A stretch of 43,428 bases of DNA from Aquabacterium sp. (GTDB lineage: Bacteria; Pseudomonadota; Gammaproteobacteria; Burkholderiales; Burkholderiaceae_C), in NCBI RefSeq assembly GCF_016234775.1, contig NZ_JACRAH010000052.1:1-43428 (forward strand), written 5' to 3'. A program made the translations under genes and the position numbers. This document shows positions 28,759 through 35,768 of the stretch, one piece after another; position 1 is the stretch's first letter, and the number at the start of each line of letters is the position of its first letter. Below the pieces are notes generated by a model that worked only from the letters and a program-made list of their open reading frames with translations, ran no database searches and was not told the origin of the DNA.

Positions 28759-29562
28759 ATGCTGATTCATCCTCAAATTGACCCCGTCGCTGTATCGCTG
28801 GGCCCGCTGCAGGTGCACTGGTATGGCCTGACTTATCTCGTGGCATTCTTGGCCGCTTACATGCTGGCGGCTTATCGCGCCCGGCAAGTGCCCTTCGTGA
28901 ACCGCGGCTGGTCCCGGCAGCACGTGGAAGACCTGTTGTTCTTCTGCATGCTGGGTGTGGTGCTCGGTGGGCGCCTGGGTTATGTGCTGTTTTACAAGCC
29001 TTCCTACTATCTCGCCCACCCCGTGGAGATCTTCTATGTGTGGCAAGGCGGTATGGCCTTTCACGGTGGCTTGCTCGGTGTGATCACGGCCATGGCTGTG
29101 TTCGCAAGACAACAAGGGCGACATTTCTTTGAGGTGGCTGATCTGGTCGCGCCCTGTGTGCCCATCGGACTGGCGGCAGGGCGCATGGGTAACTTCATCA
29201 ATGGCGAGTTGTGGGGCAGGGCCGCTGATCCCGGCCTGCCATGGGCCATGGTGTTTCCCGAGTCCGGTAGTGACGTGGCGCGTCATCCGTCTCAGCTCTA
29301 TCAATTCGGGCTGGAGGGCATGCTCTTGTTCGTCTTGCTGTGGCTGTATGCGCGCAAGCCTCGGCAGCAAGGGGCTGTGGCGGGCATGTTCCTGTTCGGC
29401 TACGGCCTCTTCCGCTTCATCGCTGAATACTTCCGCGAGCCAGACAGCTTCCTGGGCTTGCTGGCACTCAATATGAGCATGGGGCAGTGGCTGTGCGTGC
29501 CCATGATCCTTTTGGGTGCACTGTTCTGGGGTATGGCAAAAAAAGACGCCTTCCAGGCCTGA
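28759..29562 (+). CDS. lgt: Prolipoprotein diacylglyceryl transferase
   Basis: The 267-residue inner-membrane enzyme transfers diacylglycerol from phosphatidylglycerol to the lipobox cysteine of prolipoproteins. The Lgt signature [14 protein letters not shown] is complete, with HPSQLYQ and the start [18 protein letters not shown]. About seven transmembrane segments are present. The ATG at 28759 matches the family start; the longer open frame overlaps the divergent gene. Its last codons and stop lie inside a 13-bp stem (29546-29575) whose T-run is on the opposite strand. Confidence 0.95.
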   Translation: MLIHPQIDPVAVSLGPLQVHWYGLTYLVAFLAAYMLAAYRARQVPFVNRGWSRQHVEDLLFFCMLGVVLGGRLGYVLFYKPSYYLAHPVEIFYVWQGGMAFHGGLLGVITAMAVFARQQGRHFFEVADLVAPCVPIGLAAGRMGNFINGELWGRAADPGLPWAMVFPESGSDVARHPSQLYQFGLEGMLLFVLLWLYARKPRQQGAVAGMFLFGYGLFRFIAEYFREPDSFLGLLALNMSMGQWLCVPMILLGALFWGMAKKDAFQA

Positions 29563-29575
29563 GCCTGGAAGGCGT
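29539..29575 (-). terminator. Intrinsic terminator of the nrt operon, overlapping the lgt stop
   Basis: A perfect 13-bp stem (29563-29575 with 29546-29558) with a 4-nt loop is followed on the minus strand by CTTTTTTT. It lies 160 nt downstream of nrtD and covers the lgt stop codon, so nrt transcription runs antisense into the end of lgt. On the plus strand the stem is followed by TTAAGA, a poor termination signal. Confidence 0.75.
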
Positions 29576-29734
29576 TAAGAGGTCGGTGGAGTTTTCGCGG
29601 ACCCACTGACCCCCGCTGAGGAAGACCGCCTGGCTCTGGCGATTCAAGCGGTCATTTATTCTCATGCAAGGGGTGTGCCAGCTTTTTCTTATCGACCTCT
29701 GTTTGCTCCTCGGTACGTTTTTCGGGGAACGGGC

Positions 29735-30535
29735 TCAGGCGGCCTTCTTGTCGGCCACGCCGTGGCGTGTGTACAGGAAGTCCAGCACGGCCTTGCGGCA
29801 GCGAATGTAGGTGGCGTCTTCGGCCAGTTCCACGCGGTTGCGAGGGCGGGCCAGTGGCACGTCCAGGACCTCGCCAATGGTGGCGGCGGGGCCATTGGTC
29901 ATCATCACGATGCGATCCGACAGCAACACGGCCTCGTCCACATCGTGGGTCACCATGACCACGGTGGACTTGGTACGCGCCACGATCTTGAGCAGCTCGT
30001 CTTGCAGGTGGGCGCGGGTCAGAGCGTCCAGGGCGCCGAAGGGCTCGTCCAGCAGCAGCACCTTGGGTTCCATGGCCAGGGCACGGGCAATGCCCACACG
30101 CTGCTTCATGCCGCCGGAGATCTCATTGGGGCGCTTGTGCGTGGCGTGGGCCATGTTGACCAATTCCAGCGCGTCTTGCGTCCGCTTCTTGAGTTGCTCC
30201 TTGTTTTCCTTGGCACCGAACACGCGCTCCACGGCCAGGTAGACGTTCTGGAAGCAGGTCAACCAGGGCAGCAGCGAGTGGTTCTGAAACACCATGGCAC
30301 GCTCCGGGCCGGGGCCGCCGATTTCCTTGTTGTCGCAGATCAGGCCGCCACTGGTGGGCATGAGCAGGCCGGCGATCAGGTTGAGCAAGGTGGACTTGCC
30401 GCAACCGGAGTGCCCGATCAGGGCGATGAACTCACCCTTCTCAATGCTCAGGTTGATGTCGCGCAGTGCGTGGAACTGGCCCTTTTTGGTGTTGAACACC
30501 ATTTCGGCCTGGCTGATGTCGATGAAGTGGGACAT
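29735..30535 (-). CDS. nrtD: Nitrate ABC transporter, ATP-binding protein
   Basis: The 266-residue ATPase energises nitrate uptake with NrtA and NrtB. Walker A GHSGCGKST, Q-loop MVFQNHSLLPW, signature ISGGMKQRVGIARAL and Walker B VLLLDEPFGALD are intact, with the switch histidine in VMVTHDVDEAV. The sequence belongs to the nitrate/sulfonate/taurine importer group. It has no C-terminal NrtA-like regulatory domain, so it is the NrtD rather than NrtC form. ATG 30535 is 26 nt downstream of the nrtB stop. It is the last gene of the operon, and the terminator is in the end of lgt. Confidence 0.9.
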   Translation of the reverse strand: MSHFIDISQAEMVFNTKKGQFHALRDINLSIEKGEFIALIGHSGCGKSTLLNLIAGLLMPTSGGLICDNKEIGGPGPERAMVFQNHSLLPWLTCFQNVYLAVERVFGAKENKEQLKKRTQDALELVNMAHATHKRPNEISGGMKQRVGIARALAMEPKVLLLDEPFGALDALTRAHLQDELLKIVARTKSTVVMVTHDVDEAVLLSDRIVMMTNGPAATIGEVLDVPLARPRNRVELAEDATYIRCRKAVLDFLYTRHGVADKKAA

Positions 30536-30561
30536 GAGTGACTCCTGAGATGGTGAGGGGC

Positions 30562-31491
30562 TTATTCGAAGCTGAAGCGCTTGGCGACAGCAACCAGGGC
30601 GTTTTCCAGCAGCAAACCGACGATGCCGATCACAAAAATGGCGATCAGGATGTGGCTGACATTGAGGTTGTTCCACTCGTCCCAGACCCAGAAGCCGATG
30701 CCCACGCCGCCAGTCAGCATTTCTGCGGCGACGATGACCAGCCAGGCTGTGCCCACCGACAGGCGCACACCCGTCAACATGTAGGGCAGCACGGAGGGGA
30801 AGAGGATCTTCTTGACGATGGTCCATTCGCTCAGGTTGAGCACCTTGGCCACGTTCAGGTAGTCCTCGGGCACGCGCTGTACGCCCACTGCGGTGTTGAT
30901 GATCATGGGCCAGATCGAGCAGATGAAGATGGTCCAGATGGCTGCCGGGTCAGCCGACTTGAACACCAGCAGACCGATGGGCAGCCAGGCGAGTGGCGAC
31001 ACGGGGCGCAACAGGCTGATGATGGGGTTGAGCATGGCACTGGCGATCGTCGAGCGGCCGATCAGGAAGCCCATCGGGATGCCGACCAGTGCGGCCAGAC
31101 CAAAGCCCATGGCCACGCGCTTGAGCGAGAACAGGATGTTCCAGCCCAGGCCCTGGTCATTGGGGCCATTGCTGTAGAAAGGATCGGAAAAGAGCTTGAC
31201 CGCTTCTTCCCATGTCGCCAGCGGCGTGGGGAAGGTCGTGCTCTTCATGGTCAGCAGGGCCCAGATGGCGATCAGCAGGGCGATGCCGGCCAGGGGCGCC
31301 AGGGTCTTGAGCGCCAGGCCGGCCCAGTCGATGGGCGCCTTCGGCGTGGCTGTGGGGGTGGAGGCTTGCCCCGTCGATAAGGTGGCTGCTGCAGTGGAAG
31401 TCATGGGGTTCGATGTGGGCTTGCCGGCTGCCTTGTCTGCGCGCAAAGCGTCGCTGGCATCCGAGGGGCTGTGAAAGACGGCGCTGACCAT
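30562..31491 (-). CDS. nrtB: Nitrate ABC transporter, permease protein
   Basis: The 309-residue inner-membrane permease has about six transmembrane segments and the EAA-type loop VQRVPEDYLNVAKVLNLSE that contacts the ATPase. Residues 1-60 form a Thr/Ala/Ser/Pro-rich cytoplasmic extension before the first helix (LAPLAGIALLIAIWALL), as in several NrtB proteins. The ATG at 31491 has AAGGAG 6 nt upstream, which decides it over a TTG at 31506. The 275-nt gap to nrtA upstream contains several small hairpins but no gene. Confidence 0.9.
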   Translation of the reverse strand: MVSAVFHSPSDASDALRADKAAGKPTSNPMTSTAAATLSTGQASTPTATPKAPIDWAGLALKTLAPLAGIALLIAIWALLTMKSTTFPTPLATWEEAVKLFSDPFYSNGPNDQGLGWNILFSLKRVAMGFGLAALVGIPMGFLIGRSTIASAMLNPIISLLRPVSPLAWLPIGLLVFKSADPAAIWTIFICSIWPMIINTAVGVQRVPEDYLNVAKVLNLSEWTIVKKILFPSVLPYMLTGVRLSVGTAWLVIVAAEMLTGGVGIGFWVWDEWNNLNVSHILIAIFVIGIVGLLLENALVAVAKRFSFE

Positions 31492-31766
31492 GTGGGACTC
31501 CTTCAAGGGGGTCTGAGGGGTGTGAGCGAAGCGCAGGGGCCTGCCCGATTCGATGTGTCTGCAAAAATGTGGCCAGCGGGGTCATCCATTCAAGTGGACG
31601 CCCTGGTCTGCGATGGATGAATCCATTTGCAGCCGGTGCCATCAAGGGCACCCCGTCGGGCCGGTCTCAGCGGGACTCAGTTGGTTTCTTTGGCGAAACT
31701 CAAAAAATCAGACAAAGAATCGGGCAGGTTGCACAAACCTGGTGCCTGGTCTCTTGTGAAAGAGAC
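31492..31766 (-). other. nrtA-nrtB intergenic region with several hairpins
   Basis: This 275-nt transcribed spacer holds no gene. On the minus strand a 7-bp hairpin (31766-31749, GTCTCTT/AAGAGAC, 4-nt loop) starts directly after the nrtA stop. A 6-bp hairpin (31652-31635, GGTGCC/GGCACC, 6-nt loop) and an ATGGA/TCCAT element near 31613-31626 follow. None has a T-run, so they look like 3'-end stabilisers or processing sites rather than terminators. Confidence 0.5.
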
Positions 31767-33011
31767 TCAAGCCTTGATCTTGAAGCTGTCGGCGTACTTC
31801 TTGGGATCCTTGCCGTCCCACACGGTGCCGTCGATCATCTTGCTGGTGCGCATGACATCCTTTGGAACGCTGGCGCCTACTGCGCTGGCGGCTTGTTTGT
31901 ACAGGTCGATCTTGTTGACCTGCTTGGCGATGCTCAGGTAGTCGGGGTGATCCTTGAGCAAGCCCCAGCGCTTGTGCTGGGTCAGGAACCACATGCCATC
32001 AGACAGATAGGGCATGTTGACCTTGCCGTCGTTGTAGAACTTCATGTGGTTGGGGTCGTCCCAGGTCTTGCCCAGGCCATTTTGGTAGCGACCCAGGATG
32101 CGCTGGTTGATGGCTTCGACGCCCGTGTTCACATAGGACTTGGCAGCGATGGTTTCGGCCATCTTCAGTTTGTTCTGCAAGCCGGCGTCAATCCACTTGC
32201 TGGCTTCGAGCACAGCCATGATCACGGCTCGCGCAGTGTTGGGGTACTTTTTGGTGAATTCGTCCGTGCAGCCCAGCACCTTCTCGGGGTGGTCCTGCCA
32301 GATGTCCTGTGTGGTGGCGCCCGTGATGCCGATGCCGTCCACGATGGCGCGGTGGCCCCATGGTTCACCCACGCAGTAGCCGTCCATGTTGCCCACGCGC
32401 ATGTTGGCGACCATCTGGGGGGGCGGCACGGTGATGACCTTGGCATCCTTCATCGGGTTGATGCCGTAGGAGGCCAGCCAGTAGTACAGCCACATGGCGT
32501 GCGTGCCGGTCGGGAAAGTTTGGGCAAAGGTGTACTCGCGCTTGTCCTTGTTCATCAGCGTGGCCAGCGATGCACCGTCTACAGCGCCTGCATCGGCCAG
32601 CTTCTTGGACAGCGTGATGGCCTGACCGTTGTGGTTCAGGTTCATCAGCACGGCCATGTCCTTCTTGGGGCCGCCAATACCCAGTTGCACGCCGTAGATC
32701 AGGCCGTACAACACGTGCGCCATGTGCAGATCGCCGTTCACCAACTTGTCTCGCACGCCGGCCCAGGATGCTTCCTTGGACGGCACGATCTTGATGCCGT
32801 ACTTCTTGTCGAAGCCCAGCACCGAGGCCATCACGATGGAGGCGCAGTCGGTCAGAGGAATGAAACCAATCTTGACTTCTTCCAGTTCAGGCTTGTCGGA
32901 GCCAGCAGCCCAGACAGCCGATTGGAGACCTGGCACAACCCCGACGGCACTGGCGGCGGCTGCGGTTTTCAAGATGGAGCGGCGGGTCATTTTCAGATCC
33001 TGCGAGTTCAT
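31767..33011 (-). CDS. nrtA: Nitrate ABC transporter, periplasmic substrate-binding protein
   Basis: The 414-residue NrtA/CmpA-family receptor captures nitrate in the periplasm. Residues 1-35 form a Tat-type signal: twin arginine R10-R11 in MTRRSILK, then a hydrophobic Ala/Val stretch ending near VWAAG. Family motifs include KIGFIPLTDCASIVMA, FPTGTHAMWLYYWLAS and MRVGNMDGYCVGEPWG. The Tat signal argues that it is the exported receptor and not the cytoplasmic nitrate sensor NasS, which is a leaderless homologue. The ATG at 33011 follows a regulated leader with a sigma-54 promoter, ANTAR-type hairpins and a terminator. Confidence 0.93.
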   Translation of the reverse strand: MNSQDLKMTRRSILKTAAAASAVGVVPGLQSAVWAAGSDKPELEEVKIGFIPLTDCASIVMASVLGFDKKYGIKIVPSKEASWAGVRDKLVNGDLHMAHVLYGLIYGVQLGIGGPKKDMAVLMNLNHNGQAITLSKKLADAGAVDGASLATLMNKDKREYTFAQTFPTGTHAMWLYYWLASYGINPMKDAKVITVPPPQMVANMRVGNMDGYCVGEPWGHRAIVDGIGITGATTQDIWQDHPEKVLGCTDEFTKKYPNTARAVIMAVLEASKWIDAGLQNKLKMAETIAAKSYVNTGVEAINQRILGRYQNGLGKTWDDPNHMKFYNDGKVNMPYLSDGMWFLTQHKRWGLLKDHPDYLSIAKQVNKIDLYKQAASAVGASVPKDVMRTSKMIDGTVWDGKDPKKYADSFKIKA

Positions 33012-33031
33012 GGTCAAAGCTTTCCCGTTTG

Positions 33032-33102
33032 AAAAAACAAAAAAGGTGTCGTCGCCGCACTCACCCATCACGAGGACAGATGAACGCTTCGATGACACCT
33101 TT
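33032..33102 (-). terminator. Leader terminator controlling nrtA (antitermination target)
   Basis: On the minus strand the arm 33102-33090 pairs with 33054-33042 in a 13-bp stem with one A.C mismatch, and a T-tract follows (33044-33032). The interior, about 35 nt, contains CATC/GATG, which can form a small inner hairpin. It lies 21 nt upstream of the nrtA start codon, so by default it would stop transcription before the operon. Its 5' arm shares 13 nt with the second ANTAR-type hairpin, so the two structures exclude each other. Confidence 0.8.
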
Positions 33103-33137
33103 GTCGGAAGCTCGGGACCCAGCGTTGGGTACCCAAG
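33087..33137 (-). promoter_or_regulatory. ANTAR-type tandem hairpin antiterminator element
   Basis: Two adjacent stem-loops on the minus strand. P1 (33137-33111) has a 10-bp stem with one bulged U and the six-base loop AACGCU. P2 (33110-33087) has GAC/GUC plus CUUC/GAAG around an internal loop and the six-base loop AAAGGU. Both loops have A at position 1 and G at position 4, the known recognition feature of ANTAR proteins. P2 overlaps the terminator's 5' arm. A NasT-like ANTAR protein is encoded just upstream. The structures were drawn by hand, without an energy calculation. Confidence 0.75.
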
Positions 33138-33176
33138 TTACGCAAAATCGCCGTTGACTTTGCTTGACTCAGGTAA

Positions 33177-33192
33177 TGCAAGTGGTGTGCCA
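33177..33192 (-). promoter_or_regulatory. Sigma-54 (RpoN) promoter of the nrt operon
   Basis: TGGCACACCACTTGCA on the minus strand matches the consensus TGGCAC-N5-TTGCW exactly, with GG (33191-33190) and GC (33179-33178) separated by the required 10 nt. Transcription would start near 33166, giving a leader of about 155 nt that includes the whole ANTAR element and terminator. A convincing NtrC site was not found; TGCACC at 33250-33245 is only a possible half-site. Confidence 0.8.
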
Positions 33193-33331
33193 GGTCTGTT
33201 CGCCTGCAGTGGGCAGGGTTGTGGCTTGCTTCAAGCGCGGATCAGGTGCAGATCCGATGCCATTCGCGTTCGATGATGGGGCGGCATCAGTCCACCTTGG
33301 GGCGCGGGCGCGCTAACTGCACGCTCGTGAC

Positions 33332-33967
33332 TCAACCCAGCAGATCGGCGGCGTCAATCAGACGCTGCGCCACTTCAGACAGCTTGATGCCTTTGTCCAT
33401 GGCAGCCTTGCGCAGGCGGGCATAGGCCTCCTGCTCGCTCAAGCCTTGACGCGTCATGAGCAGGCCTTTGGCCCGGTCGATGACCTTGCGCTCTTCGAGC
33501 TGGTTGCGCGCGTCTGCCAGTTCGCTGCGCAATTTTTCTTCGTGTTCGAAGCGTGCCATGGCCACGTCCAGCACGGGCTTGATGTGCTCGGCAGGGGTGC
33601 CTGCAACCACGTAAGCCGACACGCCGGCGGCGATGGCCTTGCGCACATAGCTGGTGTCCTCGTCATCCGAGAACATCACGATAGGGCGGCGTTCGTCGCG
33701 CGTGGCCATGACCACGTGTTCCAGGATGTCTCGCCCTTGAGATTCCGCATCCACCACCACCATGTCCGGCTGAATCTGCGTCAGCCGGTCTGGCAGGAAG
33801 CGATCGCCTGGCAAGGTGGCGACCACGTTGTAGCCCGCTTCCAGAAGTGCAATCCGCAGGATGCGCGTGCGCTCGACCTCAGCCACCTCGTCGTCATCTG
33901 GTTCGACGGACAGGGGGACGGGCAGGACGATGACGACGCGGAGTTGCTGCGCTGACGGAAGACTCAT
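33332..33967 (-). CDS. nasT: ANTAR-domain RNA-binding antiterminator, NasT-like
   Basis: The 211-residue protein has an N-terminal receiver-like domain (about 9-135) and a C-terminal ANTAR RNA-binding domain (about 148-208: RKVIDRAKGLLMTRQGLSEQ, then LRKAAMDKG and LIDAADLL). A phosphoacceptor-type aspartate is present (D73 in VVVDAESQGRD). The acidic pocket normally found after the first strand is replaced by VLPVP, and an acidic insertion (EPDDDEVAEVE, residues 22-32) follows. NasT proteins are held by the nitrate sensor NasS and released to bind leader hairpins. No nasS lies in the window. Start uncertain: ATG 33967 or 33979, neither with a clear ribosome-binding site. Divergent from tsaD; its stop precedes the nrt promoter. 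Confidence 0.88.
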   Translation of the reverse strand: MSLPSAQQLRVVIVLPVPLSVEPDDDEVAEVERTRILRIALLEAGYNVVATLPGDRFLPDRLTQIQPDMVVVDAESQGRDILEHVVMATRDERRPIVMFSDDEDTSYVRKAIAAGVSAYVVAGTPAEHIKPVLDVAMARFEHEEKLRSELADARNQLEERKVIDRAKGLLMTRQGLSEQEAYARLRKAAMDKGIKLSEVAQRLIDAADLLG

Positions 33968-34043
33968 GGGCCGAATCATGCAACAAGTGAGCCCACCCAG
34001 GATGTACAAAGCACCGATGTTGGCGGGGATCTACACTTGAGGG

Positions 34044-35111
34044 ATGTCTGAAAGATTGATCCTGGGCATCGAGTCCTCCTGTGATGAAACGGGCTTGGCC
34101 CTCGTGGCTTTGCCGCAAACCGGTGCGCCCAGATTGTTGTCCCACGCCTTGCACAGCCAGATCGACATGCATCAGGCCTATGGCGGTGTGGTGCCCGAGC
34201 TGGCTTCTCGTGATCACATCCGTCGGGTGGTGCCGCTGGCTCGCCAGGTCTTGAGCGAGTCCGGCAAAACCATGGCGGATGTCGACGTGGTGGCCTACAC
34301 CCGTGGGCCCGGTCTGGCTGGCGCCTTGCTGGTGGGGGCGGGCGTGGCCTGTGCCCTGGGGGCCGCCTTGGGCAAGCCTCTTCTGGGGGTGCACCATCTG
34401 GAGGGGCACCTCCTGTCGCCATTCCTCTCCGCCGATCCGCCTGAATTCCCCTTCGTGGCGCTGTTGGTGTCCGGCGGGCACACGCAGTTGATGCGCGTGG
34501 ATGGGGTGGGGCGCTACGAGTTGCTGGGTGAAACGGTGGACGATGCCGCCGGAGAGGCCTTCGACAAGTCGGCCAAGTTGATGGGTTTGCCTTACCCGGG
34601 TGGTCCGCATTTGTCTCGCTTGGCGGTCTCGGGCAATCCTGAGGCCTTCGATCTGCCTCGCCCGATGCTGCATTCGGGCAATCTGGATTTTTCCTTTGCG
34701 GGGCTGAAAACGGCTGTCCGCACACATTTGGTGCGTTTAAGCCTGCTGGATCACGCTGACAAGCTGGCAGATCCCGCCAATCTGCCCGTGCTCGCTGATC
34801 TGGCCGCTTCTACCCAGGCGGCCATTGTCGAGGTGCTGGTCAAGAAGTCTCTGTCAGCGTTGAAGTCCACCGGGCTCAAGCGTGTGGTGGTGGCGGGTGG
34901 CGTAGGTGCCAACAAGCTTTTGCGTGAGCAACTGGATCGTTCTTGCGCCAGACGCGGCATTCGGGTTCACTATCCGGAATTGCACTTGTGCACGGACAAC
35001 GGCGCCATGATTGCCCTGGCTGCTGCCATGCGCTTGCAAGCCGGGCAGGCCACTTTGAGCTCGGAACCAACGTTCGACGTCAAGCCGCGCTGGGATCTGT
35101 CTGCCATCTGA
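34044..35111 (+). CDS. tsaD: tRNA N6-adenosine threonylcarbamoyltransferase TsaD
   Basis: The 355-residue enzyme of the ASKHA superfamily transfers the threonylcarbamoyl group to A37 of tRNAs that read ANN codons, together with TsaB and TsaE. The iron-binding motif HHLEGH, the SGGHTQL phosphate loop, [12 protein letters not shown] at the N-terminus and FAGLKTAVR are present. Length is normal. It is divergent from the ANTAR gene and lies just before rpsO, whose promoter overlaps or directly follows the tsaD stop. Confidence 0.96.
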   Translation: MSERLILGIESSCDETGLALVALPQTGAPRLLSHALHSQIDMHQAYGGVVPELASRDHIRRVVPLARQVLSESGKTMADVDVVAYTRGPGLAGALLVGAGVACALGAALGKPLLGVHHLEGHLLSPFLSADPPEFPFVALLVSGGHTQLMRVDGVGRYELLGETVDDAAGEAFDKSAKLMGLPYPGGPHLSRLAVSGNPEAFDLPRPMLHSGNLDFSFAGLKTAVRTHLVRLSLLDHADKLADPANLPVLADLAASTQAAIVEVLVKKSLSALKSTGLKRVVVAGGVGANKLLREQLDRSCARRGIRVHYPELHLCTDNGAMIALAAAMRLQAGQATLSSEPTFDVKPRWDLSAI

Positions 35112-35117
35112 TATTTT

Positions 35118-35126
35118 TGCTATACT
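35118..35126 (+). promoter_or_regulatory. Extended -10 promoter of rpsO-pnp
   Basis: TGCTATACT is an extended -10 element (TGn plus TATACT), 7 nt after the tsaD stop. The -35 region is poor (TGTCTG at 17-nt spacing), which fits an extended -10 promoter. It would give an rpsO leader of about 150 nt. Confidence 0.6.
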
Positions 35127-35133
35127 CTTTGGC

Positions 35134-35283
35134 TTGCCGCTTTCGAATGGGGTGGCAATTTCGCACGACCCGGGTTGGTTTCACCTGGCGTCGCAAGTTC
35201 AACGCAGAAACCGAAGGCGCGGGCTTCACCTGATGTGGGCTTGATTGGCGCCAACGGCCTGCATCTGTTTTACAGGAAACACC
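35134..35283 (+). promoter_or_regulatory. Structured rpsO leader, candidate S15 autoregulatory RNA
   Basis: The 150-nt leader can form a hairpin at 35177-35212 (GGTTTC/GAAACC outer stem, GCGT/ACGC inner stem) and contains a TTGGCGCCAA palindrome near the start codon. S15 represses its own mRNA through leader structures in several bacteria, and these structures are not conserved between lineages. The assignment is by position and foldability only. Confidence 0.35.
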
Positions 35284-35553
35284 ATGTCCGTCGCAGATAT
35301 CAATACCGCAGCCATCATCAAGGACCACGCCCGTTCCGCTAACGATACAGGCTCTCCTGAAGTGCAAGTGGCCCTGCTGACCACCCGCATCAACGAACTG
35401 ACCCCTCACTTCAAGGCCAACAAGAAGGACCACCACGGTCGTCGCGGCCTGCTGCGCATGGTCAGCCGTCGTCGCAAGCTGCTGGACTACCTGAAGGACA
35501 AGGACTTCAGCCGCTACGCTGCACTGATCGCCAAGCTGGGCCTGCGTAAGTAA
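35284..35553 (+). CDS. rpsO: 30S ribosomal protein S15
   Basis: The 89-residue S15 binds the central domain of 16S rRNA and forms a subunit bridge. The sequence carries [36 protein letters not shown] and [11 protein letters not shown], the rRNA-contacting signature. ATG 35284 has AGGAA 5 nt upstream. It is followed by a strong terminator and then pnp, the conserved rpsO-pnp order; some readthrough into pnp is usual. Confidence 0.97.
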   Translation: MSVADINTAAIIKDHARSANDTGSPEVQVALLTTRINELTPHFKANKKDHHGRRGLLRMVSRRRKLLDYLKDKDFSRYAALIAKLGLRK

Positions 35554-35568
35554 GCACCGCATGACAAC

Positions 35569-35612
35569 AAAAAGCCTGTCTGGTTCCCTCCAGCACAGGC
35601 TTTTTGTTTTTT
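35569..35612 (+). terminator. Intrinsic terminator after rpsO
   Basis: An outer 11-bp stem AAAAAGCCTGT/ACAGGCTTTTT (35569-35579 with 35595-35605) is extended by an inner CTGG/CCAG stem and followed by GTTTTTT. It lies 15 nt past the rpsO stop. Confidence 0.9.
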
Positions 35613-35768
35613 AAAAGCCAGACACTCGACAAGCGAACGCTGTGTCATTCCAACGGGGTTGAGGCCCTGTCAGCTCCGCTGGAATGGCATCGCGACTGAG
35701 TGACGGCATAACCGAAGGGCGCCAGGCTGCAAGGCTGGGCGCCGATGCATAAACCGGAGATCACTTCC

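Noticed and set aside
31635..31652. A possible second ANTAR-type hairpin in the nrtA-nrtB spacer
   Set aside because: Its six-base loop is CUUGAU, lacking A1, and no terminator follows it.
33241..33250. Possible NtrC binding site (TGCACC) upstream of the sigma-54 promoter
   Set aside because: Only one half-site is present. No properly spaced GGTGCA partner was found.
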